Positions 1-8,911 are shown, numbered from the stretch's first letter. The stretch is 64,000 nucleotides of DNA from Mycolicibacterium parafortuitum (GCF_010725485.1 NZ_AP022598.1:434001-498000); one strand, 5' to 3'. Notes: generated by a model from the letters alone, not told the origin. Made by a program: numbers and translations.

Positions 1-2
1 TG

Positions 3-458
3 CCGACGGCCGCCCTGGTTCCGATGTTCATCATCTGGTTCGGCCTGGGCTTCACAGCACGCACCGTCACCGTATTCCTGTTCTGCGTCTTCGAGATTCT
101 GATCAGTACCTACACCGGGGTACGCAACGTAGACCGCAACCTCGTCGACGCGGCGCGCGCCTTCGGTGCCAGCCGCTGGCAGCTGTTCAGCAGGGTGGTG
201 TCCTACGCCTCGCTGCCCTACATCTTCGCCGGCCTCCGAATGGGAATCTCGCGCGCCGTCAAGGGCATGGTGGTAGCCGAATTGCTGTTCGCCGTCACCG
301 GTCTCGGCGGCCTCATCAGCACTGCGGCGAACTATTACCGCACCGACAAGGTCTTCGTCGGGGTGATCGTGCTCGCCATGCTCGGCGTCGCCCTCGCCGC
401 CGCCGTCCAACTCCTCGAACGCCGCCTCATGCCATGGCACCGCGGCATCCACGCTTAG
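3..458 (+). CDS. ABC transporter permease, C-terminal part (SsuC/TauC type)
   Basis: Inner-membrane permease of an ABC importer of the nitrate/sulfonate/taurine class. The reading frame is already open at the window edge, so the N-terminus lies outside. Visible are hydrophobic membrane segments and the cytoplasmic EAA loop that contacts the ATPase (LVDAARAFGASRWQLF followed by LPYIFAGLRMGISRAVKG), which is typical of BPD_transp_1 permeases. The gene ends 28 bp before a lipoprotein binding protein, so the two probably form one importer; the ATPase gene is presumably upstream, beyond the window. Family assignment is firm. The substrate cannot be read from the permease. Confidence 0.9.
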   Translation, partial: PTAALVPMFIIWFGLGFTARTVTVFLFCVFEILISTYTGVRNVDRNLVDAARAFGASRWQLFSRVVSYASLPYIFAGLRMGISRAVKGMVVAELLFAVTGLGGLISTAANYYRTDKVFVGVIVLAMLGVALAAAVQLLERRLMPWHRGIHA

Positions 459-486
459 CCGAGATCAGTCGACCGAAGGGAAGAAC

Positions 487-1482
487 ATGAAATTCACACG
501 TCTGGGCGCGGTGGTGGCCGCGGCCGCCGCCGCGCTGGCCCTCGCGGGCTGTTCGTCGAGCAGTCAAGCCCCTGAAGGGGATTCGGCCGCACCGCTGCGG
601 GTCGCGTTCGCCTCCGATCTCGACCCGGCCGACATCGCCGACTATCTCGGCGCGCAGAAGGCCGGCGCCGAGATCACCGCGCTCAACGAGGACAGCGCGG
701 TGATCGCCGGGCTTCAGAACGGCAACTTCGACATCGGCAACATGGACGGTGCGTCGGCGATCAAGGCGGCGCAGAGCGGCATCGACGTCAAGATCGTCTA
801 CGTCAGCCAGGTGATCCCCGAATTCGTCCTGGTCTCACAGTCTCAGTACAAGTCTGTCAGCGACCTCGCGGGGGCCCGCGTCGCGTACCACGGGCCCGGC
901 TCCCCCACCGAGACGCTGCCCCGTGAGCTGGCACGCCAAGCCGGACCGGACCTTGAGAACCAGATCAACTGGAGTGTTCTCCCGGAATCGCCGAACCGGG
1001 CTGCGGCGATGCTGGGTAAGCAGATCGACGCCACCGCACTGGAATTCGGCGACGTGCTGACCTTGCAGGACAACGGCGAGTTCACCGTTCTCGGCGACTG
1101 GAGCGACCTCAAGGGCGAGAGCGCCAGCGCGTTCAACACCGTGTGGGTGACCTCGGGCAAGTTCCTCGACGGCAACCGCGACCGTGTCGCAGACTTCCTG
1201 ACCGACGTCCAGAGCGCCTACGACGAGTTCTACCAGGACGAGGCCGCGTGGACGGCCGCGGTGAAGGAACAACTGCCCGACGTCCGCGACGACTTCCTGC
1301 CCCAGATCTACCAGTACTACAACGAGGCGTCGTTCTACCCGAAGGCCGGTACCGCGCCGTTGACCCCCGAGAGCTGGAGCAACATGGACACCTTCTTCCA
1401 GTCGCTCGGCGAGTACAACCAGCCTGCTGACCCGTCGATGGTCGACTTCGACATGATCACCGAAGTCTCCGGCGCCGAATGA
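487..1482 (+). CDS. ABC transporter substrate-binding lipoprotein (SsuA/NMT1-like)
   Basis: Extracytoplasmic solute-binding protein of 331 aa that would deliver substrate to the preceding permease. The N-terminus is a lipoprotein signal with lipobox LALAGC (Cys22), followed by a Ser-rich linker. The body has the NMT1/SsuA-like layout seen in taurine, sulfonate and thiamine-precursor binding proteins, including a middle segment SVSDLAGARVAYHGPGSPTE that resembles the ligand-loop region of that family. An AAGGGAAG ribosome site lies just before the ATG. The stop overlaps the next gene by 4 bp (ATGA), indicating translational coupling. The ligand is unknown; an organosulfonate or amide is my inference from the operon. 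Confidence 0.88.
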   Translation: MKFTRLGAVVAAAAAALALAGCSSSSQAPEGDSAAPLRVAFASDLDPADIADYLGAQKAGAEITALNEDSAVIAGLQNGNFDIGNMDGASAIKAAQSGIDVKIVYVSQVIPEFVLVSQSQYKSVSDLAGARVAYHGPGSPTETLPRELARQAGPDLENQINWSVLPESPNRAAAMLGKQIDATALEFGDVLTLQDNGEFTVLGDWSDLKGESASAFNTVWVTSGKFLDGNRDRVADFLTDVQSAYDEFYQDEAAWTAAVKEQLPDVRDDFLPQIYQYYNEASFYPKAGTAPLTPESWSNMDTFFQSLGEYNQPADPSMVDFDMITEVSGAE

Positions 1483-3014
1483 GCCAAGCCACAGGCATGG
1501 TCGTCGCCAGTCACCCGCTGGCTGTCGACGCCGCGGTTGCCGTCCTCAAGGAGGGCGGCACCGCGGCCGACGCGGCGGTGACGGCCGCGGCGATGCTCAC
1601 CGTCGTGGACCCGCGCTCCACGGGCGTGGGCGGTGACCTGTTCGCCCTCTACTGGGAGCCGGGCGCCGACCAGCCGGTGGGCCTTGCCGCGGCCGGCGGC
1701 GCGCCGGCGGGGATGACGGTGGAGGCGTTGCGCGCGCAGGGTTTCGACCAGATGCCGCCCGACGGCCCGTGGACGGTGACCGTCCCGGGTGCGACGTGGG
1801 GATGGACCACGTTGCTCGACCGCTACGGCCGGGTCGGACGCGAGCGGATCCTGCGCCCGGCGATCGAGGCGGCCCGCGCCGGCTTCGCGGTGAGTCCCAT
1901 CGTCGCCGAGGAGTGGCATCTGGGCGCCGACAAGCTGCGTCGCAACCCGAACGCGGCGGCGGTGTTTCTGCCCGGCGGTGACGTGCCCGAAGTCGGCGAT
2001 GTATTCGTCAACCCCGGGCTTGCCGACGCGCTGGAAAGCTATGTCGCAGAAGGACATGCCCCGTTCTACACCGGCGACATCGCCGCGGGCTTCGCCGACG
2101 CGGTGGAGGCGCTCGGAGGTCCGCTGCGGCGCTCCGATCTCGCCGGCTGGGCCGGTCCGGAGTGGAGCGCGCCGATCCGCGGCCGCTTCCGCGGGATCGA
2201 CATCTACGAGATGCCGCCACCCGGACAGGGCGTGGTGGTGCTCGAAGCGGCGGGCCTCTACGGCGAGCTGCCGCTGACGTCGCAGGGCGAGGCCGACCAC
2301 CATCTGATCGAATCGTTGAAGGCCGCCTTCGCCGATGCCGCCGACAACGTGGCCGATCCGCTGTTTCATCCGGTGCCAGTCGCGGACCTTCTCGACGAGG
2401 ATCGCCTGTCGAAGGTGCGCGCGAACATCGGCCCGCGGGCCTCGTATGCCAACGGGCCCGGGATCCCGTCGGACACGGTGTACGTCTGCGTCGTCGACAG
2501 CACCGGCGCGGCGTGCTCACTGATCCAGAGCCTCTACGAGAGCTTCGGGTCCGGGGTGATGGCGCCCGGTAGCGGTGTCCTGCTGCACAATCGCGGCAAC
2601 GGCTTCACGCTGCGCGACGGCCATCCGAACCGCCCCGAGGGCGGGAAACGGCCGTATCACACCATCATTCCGGCGATGCTCGGAGACCGGGCCGGTTTCC
2701 GGGGGTGCCTCGGCATCGTGGGCGGGTTCATGCAGCCCCAGGGACAGCTTCAGATCCTGCGCAATGTCTTCGACCGCGGCATGTCGGCCCAGCAGGCCAT
2801 CGACGCACCCCGGTTGCGGGTGATGCCCGGACGGACAGTGGGGCTGGAAGCGGGCTTCGACGACGTCACCGCCGCCGAGCTGGCGCAGCGGGGCCACGAG
2901 CTGACCGCGCTGCCACGGTTCGAATGCGGTGGAGCGCAGATGATCCTGCGCACGGACACCGGCCTTGAGGGCGGATCGGACCGGCGCAAAGACGGTTACG
3001 TCGGCGTCTGCTGA
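1479..3014 (+). CDS. gamma-glutamyltransferase family protein
   Basis: Ntn-hydrolase of the gamma-glutamyltranspeptidase family, 511 aa, close to the usual 500-580. These enzymes self-cleave in front of a Thr that then acts as the nucleophile; the matching site is SDTVYVCVVD near residue 330. The glycine-rich motifs GVGGDLFALYW (N-terminal domain) and RPYHTIIPAML (small subunit) also fit. There is no signal peptide, so the protein is expected in the cytoplasm, unlike the exported E. coli enzyme. Cytoplasmic members often act on amides or gamma-glutamyl conjugates other than glutathione. It is coupled to the binding protein upstream and is followed after 17 bp by an LLM oxidoreductase. Confidence 0.88.
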   Translation: MSQATGMVVASHPLAVDAAVAVLKEGGTAADAAVTAAAMLTVVDPRSTGVGGDLFALYWEPGADQPVGLAAAGGAPAGMTVEALRAQGFDQMPPDGPWTVTVPGATWGWTTLLDRYGRVGRERILRPAIEAARAGFAVSPIVAEEWHLGADKLRRNPNAAAVFLPGGDVPEVGDVFVNPGLADALESYVAEGHAPFYTGDIAAGFADAVEALGGPLRRSDLAGWAGPEWSAPIRGRFRGIDIYEMPPPGQGVVVLEAAGLYGELPLTSQGEADHHLIESLKAAFADAADNVADPLFHPVPVADLLDEDRLSKVRANIGPRASYANGPGIPSDTVYVCVVDSTGAACSLIQSLYESFGSGVMAPGSGVLLHNRGNGFTLRDGHPNRPEGGKRPYHTIIPAMLGDRAGFRGCLGIVGGFMQPQGQLQILRNVFDRGMSAQQAIDAPRLRVMPGRTVGLEAGFDDVTAAELAQRGHELTALPRFECGGAQMILRTDTGLEGGSDRRKDGYVGVC

Positions 3015-3031
3015 CAACACAGAGGAGCAAC

Positions 3032-4039
3032 ATGCAGGGAATCGGACTCAGCCTTCCCAACCGCGGGATCCTGTTCGGCGCCATCAGCGTCGCCGAGATG
3101 CTCGACCTCGCCGAGTTCGCGGACAAGGGCGAGTATTTCGATTCGGTGTGGGTCGGTGACGGGCTCATCGCCAAGCCTCGGGTGGAGTCCGTCACGAGCT
3201 TAGCGGCGATCAGCGCACGCACCGAACGGGTCAAACTCGGGGTGTGCTGTCTGGCCACGTTCCCGCTGCGCCAACCGGTGATGTTCGCCGCCCAGTGGGC
3301 CAGCCTCGACGTGCTCTCGGGCGGCCGCACGCTACTGGCGGTGTGCCTGGGCGCCACGACGGAACGCAGCGGCGGCAATGTCGTCGCCGAACTGACGGCG
3401 ACGGGTGTCACCGGGCGCGAGCGGGTCCCGCGCCTGGAAGAGGGCATCCGGTTGGTGCGTGCGTTGTGGAGCGGACCAACGGCGTGGGACGGCCAGTTCT
3501 GGTCCTTCCCCGAGGTTTCCCTGGAGCCCAAGCCGATTCAGGATCCGTGCCCGATCTGGATCGCCAGCAACCCCGATCCGGCCCGGATGCCCGAGCGCCG
3601 CTACCGCGCCGCGATCGAACGGGTCGCGACCCTCGCCGACGGTTGGCAGACCGCGGTGACCACCCCCGAGGAGTTCGGCCGCAAGTGGGACGAGATCCGC
3701 ACGGCCGCGCAGACCGCCGGCCGGGACCCGGCGGCGATGTCCTCGTCAGCGCACCTGATGATCAACCTGGGGGCCAGCCGCGCCGAGGCGCGGACCGAGG
3801 GCAAGCGATTCCTCGACACGTACTACTCGATGGACAGCAGCGACGAGATCCTGGATCGGTGGGGCGCTTTCGGCACCCCAGAGGATGTCCTGACCCGCAT
3901 CGACGAGTACCTCGAACGCGGTCTCGACATCCCGATCCTGCGGTTCGCGTCGTTCGACCAGCCGCGGCAGATGGAGCTCGCCGAACAGACGTTACTGCCC
4001 GAACTTCAGCGCCGGCGCCGAGCGGTCCCCGCCTGTTGA
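3032..4039 (+). CDS. LLM class flavin-dependent oxidoreductase
   Basis: Bacterial-luciferase-like (TIM-barrel) oxidoreductase of 335 aa using FMNH2 or F420. Typical features are the early EYFDSVWVGDGL segment, the central FAAQWASLDVLSGGRTLLAV motif and the LADGWQTAVTTPEEF region late in the barrel. Mycobacteria use many F420-dependent members, so the cofactor is open. A GAGGAG ribosome site precedes the ATG. The stop overlaps the next start as TGATG. In this operon, beside a sulfonate-type importer and a TauE/SafE exporter, a monooxygenase that cleaves C-S or C-N bonds would make sense, but this is inference. Confidence 0.9.
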   Translation: MQGIGLSLPNRGILFGAISVAEMLDLAEFADKGEYFDSVWVGDGLIAKPRVESVTSLAAISARTERVKLGVCCLATFPLRQPVMFAAQWASLDVLSGGRTLLAVCLGATTERSGGNVVAELTATGVTGRERVPRLEEGIRLVRALWSGPTAWDGQFWSFPEVSLEPKPIQDPCPIWIASNPDPARMPERRYRAAIERVATLADGWQTAVTTPEEFGRKWDEIRTAAQTAGRDPAAMSSSAHLMINLGASRAEARTEGKRFLDTYYSMDSSDEILDRWGAFGTPEDVLTRIDEYLERGLDIPILRFASFDQPRQMELAEQTLLPELQRRRRAVPAC

Positions 4040-5160
4040 TGGCCGATTACCTGGAGAACACGCTGCTGAACCTGGTGGGCACCGATACCGCAGTACCGAC
4101 CGGCACCACCGAGATCCTGCCCGGCGACACACATCTGTACGACACGGTGACCAGCGCGGTGCTGCCGATGGTCGAAGCCCTGGGCCCCGACGAGATTCTG
4201 CGGCACCCCTGTGGGGACATCGCGGCGCGATTCGGTCCCGACACCCCTGACGGCCTGCTGCTGCAGACCTACATCGTCTCGCAGCACGGCAATCTGATGA
4301 CCGATCCCCAACAGGGCCGCATCGTCGACGGGGCGGCGCTGAACCTCGACGGCCCGGCGGTGGTCGGTCAGGGCGCGAACCAGAACAAGGGCCCGATGGC
4401 GGCGGCGCTGTCCGCCGTGCGGGAGTTGCGCTCGCTGCGGCGTGCCGTATGGCTGACGGTGAACTGCGAGGGCCGCAGCAGCCATGACGGATCACGACGG
4501 ATCTACGAAGACCTCGGTGTGAGGGCCGCGCAGTCGATCATCGCCTTCGGGACGAATCTCCATGTCTCGTTGGGCAATCGCGGGCGGGTGGACATCCGCG
4601 TCACGGTGTCGGGTGCCGCGGCGCATTCCAGCCAACCCGAGTTGGGCCGCAACCCGATTCCCCCCGCGGCCGAGATCGTGGGCAGGCTTCCCGAAGTTCC
4701 GCTGCCGCCGCCGCATCCGGAACTCGGTCCGGCCACCGCGACGCCATATCAGTTCCAGTGCGAACCGATCGCCCCTCACACGCTTCCGTCAAGGGTGCAC
4801 GTCGTGGTGGACCGGCGGCTGCTTCCCGGCGAGGATCCCGACGCGGCGGTCGCGGCGGTGCGCCGGCAGCTCGACGGGTCGTGGCCGGAGTTGGAAGTCA
4901 TCGCCGGTGCGGCGATGTTCCCCGCGCTGGTGGATCCGTCCGCCCCGGTGGTCGGCGCGCTGGCCCGTTTCCCGACGATGTACAGCCGCAACGCGTTCGA
5001 TGCTGGATATGGCTGCTCAATCGGTGTTCCGACGGTGATGTTCGGTCCCGGTCGGCGCGACTTCGGTGCGGGCGTGGTTCATGCCGAGGCGGTGTCGATC
5101 TCCGACTGCCGGATCGCGGCGGCGGCGCTTGCCAAGGCCGCCCGAACTCTGTGCGGTTGA
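4039..5160 (+). CDS. M20-like amidohydrolase with altered metal site
   Basis: About 373 aa. The frame stays open further upstream, but the ATG overlapping the LLM stop (TGATG) is the sensible start. Fold signatures of the M20 peptidase/deacylase family are present: a GQGANQNKG segment where GxGxxDxKG is usual, a dimerisation domain (SGAAAHSSQPELG with the typical AHSS), and a late VVHAEAV histidine. By eye, several zinc ligands are replaced: the HxD motif reads YIV, the central Asp is Gln or Asn, and the usual EE pair reads EG. It may therefore work with a different or single metal, or may not be a hydrolase at all. Co-transcribed with the genes before and after. Confidence 0.75.
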   Translation: MADYLENTLLNLVGTDTAVPTGTTEILPGDTHLYDTVTSAVLPMVEALGPDEILRHPCGDIAARFGPDTPDGLLLQTYIVSQHGNLMTDPQQGRIVDGAALNLDGPAVVGQGANQNKGPMAAALSAVRELRSLRRAVWLTVNCEGRSSHDGSRRIYEDLGVRAAQSIIAFGTNLHVSLGNRGRVDIRVTVSGAAAHSSQPELGRNPIPPAAEIVGRLPEVPLPPPHPELGPATATPYQFQCEPIAPHTLPSRVHVVVDRRLLPGEDPDAAVAAVRRQLDGSWPELEVIAGAAMFPALVDPSAPVVGALARFPTMYSRNAFDAGYGCSIGVPTVMFGPGRRDFGAGVVHAEAVSISDCRIAAAALAKAARTLCG

Positions 5161-5164
5161 CCTC

Positions 5165-5923
5165 GTGTCGGAGATGGCGATCGTCATCCTGGCGGGGCTG
5201 GCGGCAGGCGGGATCAACGCCGTGGTCGGTTCGGGAACGTTGGTGACCTTTCCGGTCCTGATCGCGCTGGGTTATCCGCCGGTCGTCGCGACCATGAGCA
5301 ATGCGATCGGTTTGGTCGCCGGCGGGGTCAGCGGAGCGTGGGGGTACCGCAGGGAGATCGCGGCCCAGAAGCGCACCGTGATGGCCCTGCTCCCTGCCTC
5401 TGCGCTGGGCGCGTTGACAGGTTCCTTCCTTCTCCTCGCGCTGCCGGACGACACGTTCGAGATCGTCGTCCCGGTGCTGCTCGTCGCGGCACTGGGTCTC
5501 GTCATCGCGCAACCCCGCCTGCAGGCCTGGGTCGCGGCGCGCCGAGCAGCCGCGGCGACGACGATCGGCCCGGGGCTCGTCGTCGCGGTGTATCTGGCCG
5601 GGGTGTATGGCGGCTATTTCGCTGCGGCACAAGGTGTTCTGCTGATGGGTGTGCTCGGTGTGCTGCTGGCGCAGGATCTGCAGATGTCCAACGGGCTGAA
5701 GAACCTCCTCGTCGGTGTGGTCAACCTGCTCGCAGCTGCCGCCTACACCGTCATGGCGTTCGACCGGATCGCCTGGACGGTGGCCGGCTGCATCGCGCTG
5801 GGCGCGCTGGCCGGCGGCTGGCTGGGCGCCAAGTACGGCCGACTGCTCAGCCCGGTGTGGCTGCGGGTTCTGATCGTTGCCCTGGGAGTGACGGCGCTGG
5901 TCAGGATTCTGGTGAGCACCTGA
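5165..5923 (+). CDS. TSUP family exporter (TauE/SafE-like)
   Basis: Membrane protein of about 252 aa in the TauE/SafE (TSUP) family, whose characterised members export sulfite, sulfoacetate or related anions. The two half-repeats are visible: GGINAVVGSGTLVTFPVL near the N-terminus and AGVYGGYFAAAQGVLLM in the second half, each opening a bundle of hydrophobic helices. The start is GTG 4 bp after the preceding stop; ATG three codons later is an alternative. As last gene of the operon, a sulfite-type exporter would fit disposal of sulfur released by the LLM monooxygenase (inference). A hairpin element follows. Confidence 0.85.
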   Translation: MSEMAIVILAGLAAGGINAVVGSGTLVTFPVLIALGYPPVVATMSNAIGLVAGGVSGAWGYRREIAAQKRTVMALLPASALGALTGSFLLLALPDDTFEIVVPVLLVAALGLVIAQPRLQAWVAARRAAAATTIGPGLVVAVYLAGVYGGYFAAAQGVLLMGVLGVLLAQDLQMSNGLKNLLVGVVNLLAAAAYTVMAFDRIAWTVAGCIALGALAGGWLGAKYGRLLSPVWLRVLIVALGVTALVRILVST

Positions 5924-6323
5924 CGTCGACGGCGCCGGTTCCGCAGGCAAGTGAGGCGCACGCCTTATTCGGGTTCATCGCGGCACCGAATCCCGACAGC
6001 GCGGTCCGCAGCGGCGAGCGGGCCGCCGCCGAGGCCGCCGGCCACGAGGCGCGCACCCGGGTGTGACGCCGCAACCCGCCGGGTACGCCTCGGTCATGAA
6101 GACCGAAGCCCTGCACCGCGAGCGCGCGTGTCTGCACACCCCTGACCAGCGTGTTGCGAGCACAAACGTCGCGCTCGCGGCTACCGACAGCGCGCCCGAG
6201 GAGCCTCCGGAGCGCCTCGCCCCCACCGAGGTTCCCGAACGGCTCGTCCCCGACGACATCCCGGAGTCTCCGCCCGGCCCCTCGAGTCCACCCGATCCGG
6301 GACCGCCACAGCGGACCTGAGTC
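5924..6323 (+). other. 400-bp convergent intergenic region
   Basis: Gap between the ends of the TSUP exporter and the membrane protein on the other strand. It holds one copy of the 60-bp hairpin element (separate entry). An open frame of 85 codons from about 6063 ends in a Pro/Glu-rich tail, but it runs straight through the hairpin element and has no good ribosome site, so I do not call it a gene. Nothing else is recognisable. Confidence 0.5.
6116..6180. repeat. intergenic hairpin element, copy 1 (divergent)
   Basis: The outer arms CCGCGAGCGCG and CGCGCTCGCGG are an 11-bp perfect inverted repeat. The left side continues with the family core CGCGTGTCTGCAC, shared with copies at 17.9 and 31.4 kb; the right half has diverged. 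It lies between two convergent genes, as do all other copies in the window, so a bidirectional terminator role is likely. Confidence 0.75.
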
Positions 6324-7022
6324 CTACGCGCTGGTCTCGCGATGCGGTTCGGCGACCGCTTTCGATTCCGCCGATCCGCGCTGCCGCAGGAAGATCGACA
6401 GCCCGACGATCGCGGCGACCGCGATGAACTCGCTCTGCCAGTTCTGCATCGACTCGAACCAGAACTGCGACGTCAGCACATACTGTGCAACCGTCACGGT
6501 CGGCTGGCCGTGCTGGACCGCCTCGTCGTTGTACGCCGCGGCCCCTCCGACGGCGTGCAGACCCCACGATGCGAAGAACAACACGAAAAACGCTATCGCC
6601 AAAGAGTTTTCGTACACCGACAACACCCAACCGCCCCGACGCACCGGCCACGGCGCGCCCTTGCGCGTTGGTACCGTGCGGGGATCGCGGTCCTGCGGAG
6701 CGCGCTCGTCGATGGGCTTGGACTCCGAGGACCCCCGCTGATAGAGGAACGCCGTCAGCACGACGTACATCCCCATCTGCAGGAACTCGGACTCCCAGTT
6801 CTCGAACGTCGCCTCGACGAAATCCCCGCTGCGCAGGTACCCGAACACCGACACGGTCTCCTGCGAGCCGTGGTCGTGCTGTTCGGCGTTGTGGGTCGCC
6901 GCACCCGAGACGATCATCCCGGCGAAGAACACGGCGAACAGCCCGAGGCAGGCCAACAGCAAACCGTTGTCCCGCGCCCAGCGACCTGTCCCGCGCGTCA
7001 CCGAGTGGGTGTACCCGCGCAC
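6324..7022 (-). CDS. membrane protein with internal duplication (DUF6766-like)
   Basis: Integral membrane protein of 232 aa with about four hydrophobic helices. The chain is a tandem duplication: residues about 20-100 and 130-222 each contain a helix, a small soluble stretch, an ENWESEFLQM / QNWQSEFIAV segment, another helix and the end motif QRGSSESK / QRGSAESK. I believe this matches the uncharacterised DUF6766 family, but the number is from memory. The conserved Trp-x-Ser-Glu-Phe pairs suggest a pseudo-symmetric channel or sensor; no function is known. It is divergent from the CHAD gene (43 bp between starts), so they may share a control region. Confidence 0.75.
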   Translation of the reverse strand: MRGYTHSVTRGTGRWARDNGLLLACLGLFAVFFAGMIVSGAATHNAEQHDHGSQETVSVFGYLRSGDFVEATFENWESEFLQMGMYVVLTAFLYQRGSSESKPIDERAPQDRDPRTVPTRKGAPWPVRRGGWVLSVYENSLAIAFFVLFFASWGLHAVGGAAAYNDEAVQHGQPTVTVAQYVLTSQFWFESMQNWQSEFIAVAAIVGLSIFLRQRGSAESKAVAEPHRETSA

Positions 7023-7065
7023 CGGACGGGTATGCCTGCCCGTCCCGCTGCCCGAAGGAGTCTCG

Positions 7066-7893
7066 ATGATGACCGCACTGCCCGGCTACCTCGCCGAACA
7101 GACCGGCCTGATCCTCGACGGCATCGGCGGCCTGCGCGAGGGTGCCGACCCGATCCACGACACCCGGGTGGCCATCCGCCGCACCCGCAGCACCGTCCGG
7201 ATCTTCGCCCGCCACCTGGACCGCGACGCGGCACGCACGTTCGACGACGAACTCAAGTGGTTCGCCGGACTGCTCGGCGAGGTACGCGACCCTCAGGTGC
7301 AGCAGCGCCGGTTGCGCGCGGCGGTGCGGGCCCTGAACGACGCGCTGGCGCTCGGCCCGGTCGAGGCACGGATCCAGCGCGATCTGCACGACGTCGAGAC
7401 GACGGCCCGCGCGCACGTCACCGAGGCTATGCAGGCACCCCGGTTCGACGAGTTGGTCACCGCGCTGCGCCGGTGGCGCACCGATCCGCCGGTACGGCCC
7501 GGGAAGAAGCTGCGCAAGAGCGCCGCCAGGGCCGACCGCAAAGCGCGTAAGCGACTTGCCCAGGCGCTGGGCAGCGACGACGACGCGCCGCTGCACCGCG
7601 CCCGCAAGGCCGCCAAACGCGCCCGTTACGCCGCCGAGCTGCTGCAGCACAACGGCGAAACCAAGCACGCCAAGCGAACCGAGAAGCACCACAAGCGAAT
7701 TCAGAAGATCCTCGGCGACCTTCAGGACACCGTCGTCGCCCGCCCGATGCTGCGCAGGCTCGGCGCGGACGCGGGCACGACCGACGGTGAGAACGGGTTC
7801 ACCTTCGGTCTGCTGTACGCCCGGGAGGAACAGCTGGCGGCTCGGTGCCGTCGGGATGTCACTTCTCGAGCCGGGTACCGGGACCGGCGATAG
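7066..7893 (+). CDS. CHAD domain protein
   Basis: Protein of about 275 aa made of one CHAD domain, an alpha-helical bundle that binds polyphosphate through conserved His and basic residues. The hallmark first helix IHDTRVAIRRTRSTVRIF is near residue 30, and the second repeat has LHRARKAAKRARYAAELL around residue 190, followed by a Lys/His-rich KRTEKHHKRIQKILGDLQD stretch. The frame is open further upstream, but the ATG chosen has a GAAGGAG ribosome site 5 bp before it. No catalytic CYTH domain is attached, so it may be a binding or granule-associated protein rather than an enzyme. Confidence 0.88.
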   Translation: MMTALPGYLAEQTGLILDGIGGLREGADPIHDTRVAIRRTRSTVRIFARHLDRDAARTFDDELKWFAGLLGEVRDPQVQQRRLRAAVRALNDALALGPVEARIQRDLHDVETTARAHVTEAMQAPRFDELVTALRRWRTDPPVRPGKKLRKSAARADRKARKRLAQALGSDDDAPLHRARKAAKRARYAAELLQHNGETKHAKRTEKHHKRIQKILGDLQDTVVARPMLRRLGADAGTTDGENGFTFGLLYAREEQLAARCRRDVTSRAGYRDRR

Positions 7894-7999
7894 CATCCCG
7901 GCGTCCAGGCGCACATCGGCATCCGCGCTGCCCGACTGACGGTTTCGCCCGCGCGGTCCCGGGTAGTCGGCAGGTTAACCGACCGTCAGGAGGACTGCC

Positions 8000-8911
8000 A
8001 TGCGCGCTGCGGTTCTGGAAGCTGTGGGAGGACCCCCGACGGTCAGAGAATTCGACGAGCCGACCCGAGACGTCGTGCGGGTCAGCCTCGCCGGGTGTAA
8101 TCCCGTCGACCTGGCGCTGGCATCCGGCCAGCTGGGTGACCCCGTCATCCCCAGTGTGGTCGGCAAGGAGGGCATCGGCCACACCGAAGACGGCACCCGG
8201 GTGTACTTCGATTCCCCGGTGTCTCCGTTCGGGTCGTGGGCCGAGCTGGCCCAGTTCGATCCCGATCTGGTCTTCGAGGTGCCCGACGCCGTCTCCGACG
8301 ACATGGCCGTCGCGCTCGGCATCGCCGGGCTGGCGGCGTGGCTGCCGCTGACCCGGCATGCCGATGTGTCCGCAGGGCAGTCCGTGCTGGTTCTCGGCGC
8401 CACCGGTGTCGTCGGCAACATCGCGATCCAGGCGGCCAAGATCCTGGGTGCGGGCCGGGTCGTCGGGGCCGGCCGCGACAAGGACGCGCTGAAGAAGGCG
8501 ATGGAGTTGGGGGCCGACGCGGTGGTCGAGCTCGGCGGTGACGAGGATGCGGCCGCGCTGCGCGCCGAGGTCAAGGACGGCTACGACGTCGTCGTCGACA
8601 TGATCTACGGTGACCCGTTCCTCGCGGCGCTGGACGCCTCGGCGGTCGGGGCGACGTTGATCACCGTCGGCCAGGGTGCGGGGACACCGCAGATCCCGTT
8701 CACGAAGCTGATGGGCCGCACCCACATCGGGCACATGAACAACCTGATGCCCGCCCGGGTGATGCGCCAGGCCTACCAGGAGTTGGTCGGGCTGGCGTCG
8801 GAGGACCGGATCAGCGTCGAGACCACCCGCTACAGCCTCGACGACGCCGGAAAGGCCTGGCAGGCACAGCAGGACAGTCCGCACGTGAAGATCGGGGTGA
8901 GCCCGGCGTGA
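8000..8911 (+). CDS. zinc-independent MDR family quinone reductase-like oxidoreductase
   Basis: Medium-chain dehydrogenase/reductase of 303 aa. It has the GroES-like N-terminal domain and a Rossmann domain with VLVLGATGVVGNIAIQAAK around residue 130 (the AxGxVG-type NADPH motif). The Cys/His ligands of the structural and catalytic zinc sites are absent, which places it with NADPH:quinone oxidoreductases rather than alcohol dehydrogenases. A CAGGAGG ribosome site precedes the ATG. The stop overlaps the GTG start of the aldehyde dehydrogenase (GTGA), so the two are co-translated and could act on successive steps of one small-molecule oxidation. Confidence 0.85.
   Translation: MRAAVLEAVGGPPTVREFDEPTRDVVRVSLAGCNPVDLALASGQLGDPVIPSVVGKEGIGHTEDGTRVYFDSPVSPFGSWAELAQFDPDLVFEVPDAVSDDMAVALGIAGLAAWLPLTRHADVSAGQSVLVLGATGVVGNIAIQAAKILGAGRVVGAGRDKDALKKAMELGADAVVELGGDEDAAALRAEVKDGYDVVVDMIYGDPFLAALDASAVGATLITVGQGAGTPQIPFTKLMGRTHIGHMNNLMPARVMRQAYQELVGLASEDRISVETTRYSLDDAGKAWQAQQDSPHVKIGVSPA

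Noticed and set aside
6063-6320. 85-codon open frame with a Pro/Glu-rich tail
   Set aside because: It runs through the intergenic hairpin element, has no convincing ribosome site and no family resemblance.
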